Position numbers and translations under genes: made by a program. The notes under the pieces are model-generated. The model did no database searches and was not told where the DNA came from. It was given only the letters and a program-made list of their open reading frames with translations. DNA of 64,000 nt, taken from positions 915,898 through 979,897 of the forward strand of contig NZ_BNAS01000001.1 of assembly GCF_014653785.1 (NCBI RefSeq), written 5' to 3'. Source of the DNA: Promicromonospora soli (GTDB lineage Bacteria; Actinomycetota; Actinomycetes; Actinomycetales; Cellulomonadaceae). Shown in pieces: positions 46,950 through 54,331 of the stretch; position 1 is the stretch's first letter; each line of letters starts with the position of its first letter.

Positions 46950-47837
46950 TCAGTCCTCCAGCACCGCGGTGATGCGCTGCTGGCTCCCGCGGGCAAACGC
47001 CGGCCAGCGGTCCCAGTAGTACGGCAGCGCGATCACGGCCTGGACCAGTACCCAGCCGCGGCCGCGCTCCCACGCGTCGTCGGGGTCGGTGAGCCCGGCG
47101 GTGGCCGCCGCCCGGAAGGCCGCGCGTTCCTCGCCCGCGAACTGGGTCCATGAAGGGATCAGGTCGGCGGCCGGGTCCCCGACCCCTACGCCACCCCAGT
47201 CGATGACGGCGGTCATGCTTCCGTCGTGGGCCAGCAGGTTGCCAGGCAGCAGGTCGCCATGGATCCAGAAGACGTCCGACGCCGGCCGCGCGCCCAGCGC
47301 CTGGTCCCACGCCTTCGTCACAGCGCGGGCGTCGATGCGGGTGCCGGACTCGGTGATGGCGGCGCGCACGTCGTCGTCCAGCCGCGCGAGCGGGACGCCG
47401 CGCCCGGTGCCGTCCTTGACCGGCCCGCCCTCGGTGCTCACCGTGCGCAGCGCGGCGACGAACTCGCCGAGCTGCCGGGCGGCGTCGGGCCCGAGCTCGC
47501 CGACGGCTGGCGACGTGCCGTCGAGCCAGGGCGTCACCGACCAGCGGAACGGGAAGCCCAGGCCGGGCTCGCCCACCGCCTCGGGCGCGGGGACCTGGAG
47601 CGGCAGGTGGGGCGCCAGACGCGGGAGCCACCGGGCGTCACTGACCGCCTGGTGCTGGGCCCAGGCGATCTTCGGCATGCGGACAAGCAGCTCGTCGCCG
47701 AGCCGGAACAGGTGGTGGTCCGTGCCGCCGGCCGGTCCCGGCGTCACCGGGAGGTGCGCCCACCGCGGGAACTGGTCTGCGACCAGGCGGCGGACGAGCT
47801 CGGGCGTGGCGACGACCTCGTCGTCGTGCAGGCTCAT
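46950..47837 (-). CDS. Aminoglycoside phosphotransferase (APH) family kinase
   Basis: A 295-residue protein-kinase-like fold with WIHGDLLPGNLL (catalytic HGD) and VIDWGGVGVGDPAADLIPSW (metal Asp). Such proteins phosphorylate aminoglycosides, macrolides or unrelated small molecules, so resistance cannot be claimed. ATG 47837 is used; GTG 47843 is also open. It stands downstream of a divergent PemK-like gene and upstream of the ATP-grasp gene. Confidence 0.88.
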   Translation of the reverse strand: MSLHDDEVVATPELVRRLVADQFPRWAHLPVTPGPAGGTDHHLFRLGDELLVRMPKIAWAQHQAVSDARWLPRLAPHLPLQVPAPEAVGEPGLGFPFRWSVTPWLDGTSPAVGELGPDAARQLGEFVAALRTVSTEGGPVKDGTGRGVPLARLDDDVRAAITESGTRIDARAVTKAWDQALGARPASDVFWIHGDLLPGNLLAHDGSMTAVIDWGGVGVGDPAADLIPSWTQFAGEERAAFRAAATAGLTDPDDAWERGRGWVLVQAVIALPYYWDRWPAFARGSQQRITAVLED

Positions 47838-47992
47838 GCGCACACCGTGGCACCTGCGCGAGCGGGCGGGCCAGCACTTTTCGCCCTGCCCGGCCGCGCG
47901 AGACGGTTGGCTCCAGGAGCCGGGTCGAGGCGCCCCGGCGTGCCGGGTAAGTCTCGGATGTGTGCTTCACCCGCTCCGGTACGGTTTCTGGC

Positions 47993-48424
47993 GTGACCTT
48001 CGCATCAGACAACAGCTATCCCGGCGACTTCGAGGGTGAGGTCCACCCGATCTACAACCCCGAGCTGGACGGTGATCCGGACCCCGGCGAGGTGGTCTGG
48101 ACCTGGGTCCCGTACGAGGAGGACCACAGCCAGGGCAAGGACCGCCCCGTGCTGCTCGTGGGCAAGGACGGGCCCTGGCTGCTCGGCCTCCAGCTCACCA
48201 GCCAGGACCACGACCGCGACATGCTGCAGGAGGTGCGCGCAGGCCGGATCTGGATGGACGTCGGCACCGGCGCCTGGGACGGCTCGGGCCGCGATTCCGA
48301 GGTGCGCATCAACCGCGTGATCCGCGTCGACCCCGACGACGTGCGCCGCGAGGGCGACATCCTCGCCGAGGACGTCTTCAACGACGTCGTGAAGTACATG
48401 GACCGGGCGCTCGACCTCACCTGA
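47993..48424 (+). CDS. PemK/MazF-like domain protein, copy 1
   Basis: A 143-residue protein whose core (YNPELDGDPDPGEVVWTWVP, EEDHSQGKDRPVLLVG, LTSQDHDRD, WMDVGTGAWD, RVIRVDPDDVRREGDIL) matches the actinobacterial PemK/MazF-type SH3-like barrel. There is no antitoxin-like ORF beside it. The GTG at 47993 follows TACGGT by 7 nt (leaderless). It is followed after 62 bp by a paralogue with its own leaderless promoter. Confidence 0.83.
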   Translation: MTFASDNSYPGDFEGEVHPIYNPELDGDPDPGEVVWTWVPYEEDHSQGKDRPVLLVGKDGPWLLGLQLTSQDHDRDMLQEVRAGRIWMDVGTGAWDGSGRDSEVRINRVIRVDPDDVRREGDILAEDVFNDVVKYMDRALDLT

Positions 48425-48486
48425 GGCACACCGCCCGGCGTCGGCCGGCCCTGCTCACCAGCCGACGCCGGGCTACCCTGCCCTGC

Positions 48487-49047
48487 GTGAACCAGAACCC
48501 GTGGATCAAGCTGCTCGGCGATGTCATCGAGGCCGTGGCGGCTGCTCTCGACCAGGACGACCGCCGCCCGAGCGGCGACCGGCCCGACCGGCCCGCCGGG
48601 GGACCGAAGCCGAGAGCGCCCCGCCCGGCGTCGGGCCGGAACCTGCCCGAGACCGACGGCTACCCCGGCGACTACGTGGGCCAGGTCAAGGCCGCCTACC
48701 GGCCGGAGCTGGACGGCGAGCCCGACCCGGGCGAGGTCGTGTGGTCGTGGGTGCCCTATGAAGAGGATCACAGCCAGGGCAAGGACCGGCCGGTGCTCGT
48801 CGTCGGCAACGACGGCCCCTGGCTCCTCGCGCTGCAGCTCACCAGCCAGGACCACGACCGCGACGCCGAGCAGGAGGCCCGCGCCGGCCGCGTCTGGATG
48901 GACATCGGCACCGGCGCGTGGGACAGCTCCGGCCGGCCGTCCGAGGTGCGCCTGAACCGCGTGATCCGCATCCACCCGGACGCCGTCCGCCGCGAGGGCG
49001 CAATCCTGGACAAGGCGGTCTTCGACGAGGTCGCTGCCGCGCTCTGA
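48487..49047 (+). CDS. PemK/MazF-like domain protein, copy 2 with N-terminal extension
   Basis: A 186-residue paralogue of the preceding gene, about 70% identical over the shared core. It adds about 55 N-terminal residues: a helix (NPWIKLLGDVIEAVAAALDQ) and a Pro/Arg-rich linker. TACCCT lies 7 nt before the GTG at 48487. Separate promoters suggest the copies are expressed independently. RNase activity is possible but not shown; no cognate antitoxin is present. Confidence 0.83.
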   Translation: MNQNPWIKLLGDVIEAVAAALDQDDRRPSGDRPDRPAGGPKPRAPRPASGRNLPETDGYPGDYVGQVKAAYRPELDGEPDPGEVVWSWVPYEEDHSQGKDRPVLVVGNDGPWLLALQLTSQDHDRDAEQEARAGRVWMDIGTGAWDSSGRPSEVRLNRVIRIHPDAVRREGAILDKAVFDEVAAAL

Positions 49048-49066
49048 AGCTCCCGTCGCACGCGGG

Positions 49067-50188
49067 TTACGGCTGGATCGACACCACGAGGAACGCGGCG
49101 AGCAGCACCAGGTGCACCACACCCTGCAGGGTGTTTGCCCGGCCAGGCGCGATGCTCAGCATCGCCACCACCACCGAGACCGCGAGCAGCACCATCTGGG
49201 TGGGGTCGAGGCCGAGCGTGAGCGGCCCCTCCATCCAGATCATCGCGACGGCGATGGTGGGGATGGTCAGGCCGATCGACGCCATCGCGGAGCCGTAGGC
49301 CAGGTTCAGGCTGGTCTGGACCCGGTCGCGCAAGGCGTTGCGGACCGCTGAGATCGACTCCGGCGCGAGCACGAGGAAGGCGATCACGACGCCGACGACG
49401 CCGTAGGGCAGGCCGGCCGACACCACCCCGTGCTCGATGGTCGGCGAGAGCAGCTTGGCCAGGAAGACCACCGAGACCAGCGCGACAAGCAGCAGCGCGA
49501 GGCTGAACCACGCCTCCTTGGCGGCCGGCGGGTCGGCGTGGCCGTCGCTGTCCTCGTCGAGGAGCCCCGTGACCCTGCCCTGCACGTCGCTCGCTACAGG
49601 GAGGAAGAAGTCGCGGTGCCGCACGGTCTGGGTGAACACGAACGCCCCGTACAGCAGCAGCGACGCCACCGCCGCGAAGCCGAGCTGGAAGGCGGTGTAG
49701 GCGCCGCCCGCGGCCGAGGTCGTGAAGCGGGGCAGGACCAGGGTGACCGTGGCCAGCGCGACCACCGTGGCCAGCGCGGACCCGGTGCCCGAGGCGTTGA
49801 AGCTCACCAGGTGGTGCTTGCTCGCCCCCACGAGCAGGGAGAGCCCGACGATGCCGTTGAAGGTGATCATCACCGCCGCGAAGACCGTGTCGCGGGCGTA
49901 GGTGCTCGACGCGTCGCCGCCGCCGCTCATCAGCATGAGGATCAGGCCCACCTCGATCACGGTCACCGCCACCGCGAGGATGAGGGAGCCGAACGGCTCG
50001 CCGACCTTGTGCGCCACCACCTCCGCGTGGTGGACCGCCGCGAGCACGGCGCCGACCAGCGCCGCCCCGATCGCCCACAGGATCACCGGTTGCTCGTGGT
50101 TGCTCCACGTCGCGACGAGGAGCGCCAGGGCAAGGACAGGGACCACCACGGTCCACTGGAAGCGACCTCTCAGCGACGTGGTACTCAT
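49067..50188 (-). CDS. chaA: Calcium/sodium-proton antiporter (CaCA family, ChaA-like)
   Basis: A 373-residue protein with about eleven membrane helices and the two CaCA alpha repeats: [22 protein letters not shown] and [38 protein letters not shown], each with the conserved Glu. An acidic loop ([13 protein letters not shown]) separates the halves, and a His-rich site precedes the first. TAGAAT lies 7 nt before the ATG, implying a leaderless transcript. It exports Ca2+ or Na+ in exchange for protons. Confidence 0.92.
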   Translation of the reverse strand: MSTTSLRGRFQWTVVVPVLALALLVATWSNHEQPVILWAIGAALVGAVLAAVHHAEVVAHKVGEPFGSLILAVAVTVIEVGLILMLMSGGGDASSTYARDTVFAAVMITFNGIVGLSLLVGASKHHLVSFNASGTGSALATVVALATVTLVLPRFTTSAAGGAYTAFQLGFAAVASLLLYGAFVFTQTVRHRDFFLPVASDVQGRVTGLLDEDSDGHADPPAAKEAWFSLALLLVALVSVVFLAKLLSPTIEHGVVSAGLPYGVVGVVIAFLVLAPESISAVRNALRDRVQTSLNLAYGSAMASIGLTIPTIAVAMIWMEGPLTLGLDPTQMVLLAVSVVVAMLSIAPGRANTLQGVVHLVLLAAFLVVSIQP

Positions 50189-50434
50189 GGGTCGGATTCT
50201 AAGGTGCCTCGTCAGAGGCCCTTTCGGGGCGGCGGCGGGCGTAGCCGGTGTCACACCGTGCCCCCTGCACAGGCTGCGTCGTGCTCTGGTAACCTTGGAG
50301 GTCGCGTGTCCGCCCAGGTCGGCGGGCACAGTCACGGTTCCTCTCCACGGGTTCCCCACCCCAGTCCCGGAGCTGTGACCGCCCTCTACGACCTATCCGC
50401 TCGCCGTCAGGCGAACACACCAGGAAGTCCACTC

Positions 50435-50695
50435 GTGGCAAACATCAAGTCCCAGATGAAGCGCATCAAGACGAACGAGAAGGCTCGTCTGCGCAACAAG
50501 TCCGTCAAGTCGGAGCTGAAGACCCACGTGCGCAAGGTGCGCGAGGCCGTCGCAGCCGGCGACAAGGAGACCGCGACGGTCACCCTTGCCACCGCGTCGC
50601 GCAAGCTCGACAAGGCTGTCGCCAAGGGCGTCATCCACTCGAACCAGGCTGCGAACCGCAAGTCGGCTCTCGCGAAGTCGGTCGCGGCTCTCTGA
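50435..50695 (+). CDS. rpsT: 30S ribosomal protein S20
   Basis: An 86-residue basic protein starting [20 protein letters not shown], with [16 protein letters not shown] at the C terminus, as in all S20 proteins. The GTG at 50435 has AGGAAG 8 nt upstream. A TAACCT hexamer near 50292 and a roughly 140-nt leader suggest post-transcriptional control of the kind known for S20. It ends in a strong terminator and is convergent with holA. Confidence 0.97.
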   Translation: MANIKSQMKRIKTNEKARLRNKSVKSELKTHVRKVREAVAAGDKETATVTLATASRKLDKAVAKGVIHSNQAANRKSALAKSVAAL

Positions 50696-50708
50696 GCAGA
50701 CTTCGTCG

Positions 50709-50742
50709 GACGCCGTTCGCCCTTCGGGCGGACGGCGTCTTT
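50709..50742 (+). terminator. Rho-independent terminator of rpsT
   Basis: GACGCCGTtCGCCC, a TTCG tetraloop and GGGCGgACGGCGTC form a 14-bp stem with one T/G position, followed by TTTCGT. It is the only hairpin in the window with a tetraloop and a short U-tract. Confidence 0.9.
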
Positions 50743-50769
50743 CGTGTGCCCGAGGTCGGGCCGGCGTCG

Positions 50770-51783
50770 TCAGGAGCGGCGGGAGCGGGCGATCGTCATG
50801 ACCGCGCGCTCCACGGCGTACACGGCGTCCCGCGCCTCGCCCTTCACGTCGGCATCGGCCTGCGCGACGGCGGAGATCGCCGCCGCCAGGCCCTCCGGCG
50901 TCCAGCTGCGGAGGTCCCTGCGGGCGCGGTCCACCTGCCAGGGCGCCATGCCCAGGTCGCGCGCCGCGAGCCCGCTGCCGCGCATCGACGCGACCTTGGC
51001 CAGGTTCCGCAGGCGCAGCGCCAGGGCCGCGACGATCGGCACCGGGTCCAGACCCGTGTCCAGCGCATGCCGCAGCAGCGCGACGGCGCCACCGGCGTCA
51101 CCGGCCACCGCGGCGTCGGCCACCCGGAAACCCGTGGCCTCGACGCGGCCGCCGTAGTAGCGGTCCACGATGCCTGCCGTGACGGTGCCCGTCGTGTCGG
51201 CGATCAGCTGCGCGCAGGCTGACGCGAGCTCCCGCAGGTCGCTGCCGAGCGCGTCCACGAGGGCGCGCACGGCCTCGGCGTCGACCCGGCGGCGCGCGGC
51301 CTTGAACTCCCCCACCACGAACGACGCCTTCTCGGCGTCCTTCGTCACCGGCTCGCACACCATGACCGGCGCGCCCGAGCTCGTGATGGTGTCGAGCATC
51401 TTCTTGCCGCGCTGCCCGCCGCCGTGCACCACCACGACAGTGGTCTGCTCGTCCGGCGCGCCGACGTACGCGATGAGGTCGGCCATCAGGTCCTCGGTGC
51501 CGGACTCCGTCGAGCGGATCACCACCACCTTGGCCTCGCCGAACAGGGAGGGGCTCGCCGCCACCATCAGCTGGCCGGTGCCGTACGTGGCGCCCTCCAG
51601 CTCGACCTTCTCGACCTCGGGATCCCGCTCCCGCACGAGCCGCACCACACCGTCCACGGCCCGCTCCGTCAGGAGCGGCTCGGCCCCGCGCACCAGCACG
51701 ACGGGCGCCACAGTGGGCTCGTCCCAGCTACGGCCGGAGGGAGCGGTGGCGGTACGGCGCTTGGTCGCAGGAGGCACGGACAC
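50770..51783 (-). CDS. holA: DNA polymerase III subunit delta
   Basis: A 337-residue clamp-loader subunit with APVVLVRGAEPLLTERAVD (degenerate Walker A region), DEQTTVVVVHGGGQRGKKML, FVVGEFKAARRRVDAEAV, LVDALGSDLRELASACAQL and the C-terminal helical collar. It loads the sliding clamp. Two close GTG starts (51783, 51777) are possible. The comEA-comEC-holA order is conserved, but here three genes lie between comEC and holA. Confidence 0.94.
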   Translation of the reverse strand: MSVPPATKRRTATAPSGRSWDEPTVAPVVLVRGAEPLLTERAVDGVVRLVRERDPEVEKVELEGATYGTGQLMVAASPSLFGEAKVVVIRSTESGTEDLMADLIAYVGAPDEQTTVVVVHGGGQRGKKMLDTITSSGAPVMVCEPVTKDAEKASFVVGEFKAARRRVDAEAVRALVDALGSDLRELASACAQLIADTTGTVTAGIVDRYYGGRVEATGFRVADAAVAGDAGGAVALLRHALDTGLDPVPIVAALALRLRNLAKVASMRGSGLAARDLGMAPWQVDRARRDLRSWTPEGLAAAISAVAQADADVKGEARDAVYAVERAVMTIARSRRS

Positions 51784-51844
51784 AGCCTGCCACGCACCAC
51801 CGACAGTCGGCCGGTCAGGGCGGGCTCGACCCCAGAGAAGTCCG

Positions 51845-52678
51845 CTACTCCCAGAGGAGGTCGGCCAGCGCCATCCGTGCGCCGTCGGTCCACGGGTTCG
51901 CGACCACGCACGCACCCGGCTCCGCGCAGTCCACAGCACCCCCGCCGACGAGCTGGATCTCCCGCTGGACCGGCAGCCGGGCGACCACGGAGCCCCCAGG
52001 GTCGGCGATCACGCGCCTCCCGTCGTCGTACAGGCAGTTGTCACCGTCCACGCCGCCCGACGCCGCGGCGCACTGCACGAGCCGGACGACCGTACCCGGC
52101 GTGTAGCCCTTCCCCGTCACGGTGACCCGGCCCTCGTCGGCGCCGAACTGCTCCTCGGACAGCGTGAGGGTGGGCGCGGGCGGCGGCTCCGCACCGCCGG
52201 GCAGCGGGGCGGCGGTCGCCGCGAGCACCCGGTCGGACAGATCCGCGACGGCCAGCACGCACGGGTCGCCCGTGCAGTCGACCTCGGACACCGACCCCAC
52301 GTGCACGAACGCCCTGGCCTGCCGGGTCGCCGAGATCCGGCCCTCCTCGTCCGCTACCACCTGCTCGCTGGTCGACATGTCGCACTCGTCGAGGGCGCTC
52401 GCTCCCGCCGTCGTGCCGCCCGTGCACTGGACCAGGTACTGGTTGCCGCCCATGAAACCGGTGCCGCTCACGACCCAGGCGCCGCCTATGGCCCGGACGC
52501 TGATCGCCGGGTCCTGGCCGTCGGGATCGCCCGGCGCCGACGGGCCCGCCCCCGGGGCGCTCGCCGCCCCGGTCTCCTGCGGCGATCTCGACGCGTCAGG
52601 GCCGGCCGGAGCCGCGGTGCACGCGGCCAGCACGAGCAGGACGACGGCGGCCGGTGCGAGCAGGCGCGCGCGCATCAC
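51845..52678 (-). CDS. Lipoprotein with two neocarzinostatin-like Ig-fold domains
   Basis: A 277-residue protein with a lipobox (VLLVLAAC) giving a lipid-modified Cys at about residue 20, a Ser/Pro linker, and two tandem domains. Each has the VxGxGF-x(n)-VQC ... DNC/DEC ... DCxxPC or DCAEPGACVV pattern with paired Cys, as in neocarzinostatin-family apoproteins. It would sit on the outer face of the membrane and may bind a small hydrophobic ligand. The start overlaps the amidase stop (GTGA), making it the last gene of a three-gene operon. Confidence 0.75.
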   Translation of the reverse strand: MMRARLLAPAAVVLLVLAACTAAPAGPDASRSPQETGAASAPGAGPSAPGDPDGQDPAISVRAIGGAWVVSGTGFMGGNQYLVQCTGGTTAGASALDECDMSTSEQVVADEEGRISATRQARAFVHVGSVSEVDCTGDPCVLAVADLSDRVLAATAAPLPGGAEPPPAPTLTLSEEQFGADEGRVTVTGKGYTPGTVVRLVQCAAASGGVDGDNCLYDDGRRVIADPGGSVVARLPVQREIQLVGGGAVDCAEPGACVVANPWTDGARMALADLLWE

Positions 52679-53370
52679 GGGTAGCCCATGTACTCGTCGA
52701 TGCTGCCCGCTATCCGCCAGCTCCAGGCGCTGCGCAGGCGCATCCAGTCAACGCCCTGCTGCCACACGTGGTACTCCTGCTCCAGGTAGCACGCCACGGC
52801 GCTGGTCTGGTTGAGCTCACCCAGGTCGGTCCGGTACTGGCGAGCATCGTTGCCGCCCGGGCTGCTCGCCCCGACGCGCGCCACCAGCTGCGCGGCGCAC
52901 CTCTCGCCCGGCGTCGACACGTACATCGCGTGCGTGCCGTACCGCTCCGCCGAATGCCCCTTCTCGCACGACGAGCTGATGGCGTTGGAGTGCAGCGGGA
53001 TGTGCAGGTCCGCCCCGACGCGGTTCGAGCTGTCGATGTTCTGCCTGGTCAGCCCGTTGCCCCGGACCACCTTGTATCCCCGCTCCAGGAGGTTGAGGTG
53101 GTTCGGGTGGCCTCCCCGGACCAGCGACATCGCCAGCCAGTAGGAGTTGCCGTTCTCGCTGAACCCGTCGCAGCCGGTGTTCGTGTGGCACACGGTGTCG
53201 CCGCGGTCGTGGCACGCCTGGGACAGGTAGATCACCTTGCCGTTCCACTTTTCGGGCACGTAGGTCACGTCGGCGGCCGCCGGCGGGGCCGCGGCCAGGA
53301 GCCCACCGCCGCCCAGCAGGATGGCCACCGCGACGGACAGCAACCGGCGGAGCGTTGTGCGCACGGCCAT
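52675..53370 (-). CDS. Secreted N-acetylmuramoyl-L-alanine amidase-like protein (Amidase_3)
   Basis: A 231-residue protein with a signal peptide (RRLLSVAVAILLGGGGLLAA, cleaved near PAAA-DV). The mature part has IYLSQACHDRGD (zinc His), GCDGFSENGNSYWLAMSLV (Glu), TRQNIDSSNRVGADLHIPLHSNA (second zinc His) and a C-terminal LEQEYH. This is the Amidase_3 order, though CH replaces the usual GH. It likely cleaves peptide stems from glycan strands. It overlaps both neighbours. Confidence 0.78.
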   Translation of the reverse strand: MAVRTTLRRLLSVAVAILLGGGGLLAAAPPAAADVTYVPEKWNGKVIYLSQACHDRGDTVCHTNTGCDGFSENGNSYWLAMSLVRGGHPNHLNLLERGYKVVRGNGLTRQNIDSSNRVGADLHIPLHSNAISSSCEKGHSAERYGTHAMYVSTPGERCAAQLVARVGASSPGGNDARQYRTDLGELNQTSAVACYLEQEYHVWQQGVDWMRLRSAWSWRIAGSIDEYMGYP

Positions 53371-54164
53371 CACCTCAGCTCGATCGGCAGGTCGGTCGAG
53401 ACGCACATGTCGCCGCCCGTGGCGTAGGCGAACGCGAGGCAGTCCCCGCCGAGCGTGAACTTCACCGAGTCGATGTCGCCGTTGCTGTGCGCGGTGAACA
53501 GGAGCGCCTGCCAGACGTCGCCCGGGTACACGCCCGCGTCGGACAGTGCCTCCACGAATCCGGCGGCCACGTCGACCGTGGCGCGGCCTTTCGTGATGCG
53601 CACCTTCGTGGGCGCCAGGTCCGCTTCCGGCAGGTAGGACGCGAGCACATCGTCGACGGCGGTCGCGAGGGTCCGGGACGGCCCGCCGGTCGTTGCGCGC
53701 ATCGCGCCCGCGGTCAGCCGGACGTCGTTGCCGCTACCGCAGCCCAGGAGCGGCGTGGTCGAACCGTCCTTGGAACGCGGGCCCTCCGGGACGTCCGGGC
53801 ACGAGGCTTTCGGCGGCGCATCGCCCGCGAACGCTTCCCGGTCCAGCTTCGCGCGCTCCTTGCCCGACTTCGCGCCCATCCCGGCCACGACCACCGTCCA
53901 GCCGTCCAGCGCGGTCGCCGACTCGCCGAGCCACGCCCGTGCGGCCGCCGGGTCCTCCGCGACGTCGACCCGGACCACCTGATCGCTCTCGGAGACGTCC
54001 GTGACGAACGACTCGCCCAGCAGCTCCTGACGGAGCCGGAGCTGGGCGGCGGCCTGGTCCTGTCCGGCGGCACTGAACGTCGCGGCCGGAACGAGCAGGG
54101 CCGCTGCTGCGGCCACCGCGATGATCCGGCGCTGCCGCCGGGCGCTCACTTTCAGATCGACCAC
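53370..54164 (-). CDS. Secreted GerMN-domain-like protein
   Basis: A 264-residue protein with an N-terminal anchor/signal (RRIIAVAAAAALLVPAATF). Residues about 165-255 form a GerMN-like domain (AVDDVLASYLP, VRITKGRATVDVAAGFVEAL, VWQALLFTAHSNGDIDSVKFTLGG) with two Cys near the end (GGDCLAF, GGDMCVS). GerMN proteins in Actinobacteria are lipoproteins linked to envelope functions, with roles not defined in most cases. The GTG at 54164 follows AGGGGG. It is first in the GerMN/amidase/lipoprotein operon. Confidence 0.72.
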   Translation of the reverse strand: MVDLKVSARRQRRIIAVAAAAALLVPAATFSAAGQDQAAAQLRLRQELLGESFVTDVSESDQVVRVDVAEDPAAARAWLGESATALDGWTVVVAGMGAKSGKERAKLDREAFAGDAPPKASCPDVPEGPRSKDGSTTPLLGCGSGNDVRLTAGAMRATTGGPSRTLATAVDDVLASYLPEADLAPTKVRITKGRATVDVAAGFVEALSDAGVYPGDVWQALLFTAHSNGDIDSVKFTLGGDCLAFAYATGGDMCVSTDLPIELR

Positions 54165-54331
54165 GAAGCCCCCTGGTACGTGATGACGAGCTGTCCGTCA
54201 TCCCCCACGGTAGGGCCGCGGTCAGGATCCGCAACGTTTCGCAAAGCGTGGCGCCGGCTGGGCGTCAGCTGGGCGTATGGCCTGGTGGGGGCTATCGCGT
54301 GCGGGGCGCCGGTCATCCCCGGACATAGTGG

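Noticed and set aside
46950-47837. Aminoglycoside resistance gene
   Set aside because: The APH fold is shared by many small-molecule kinases, and no resistance-specific residues or mobile context are visible.
47993-49047. A classical MazEF-type toxin-antitoxin module
   Set aside because: Two toxin-like paralogues but no antitoxin gene on either side; promoters are separate.
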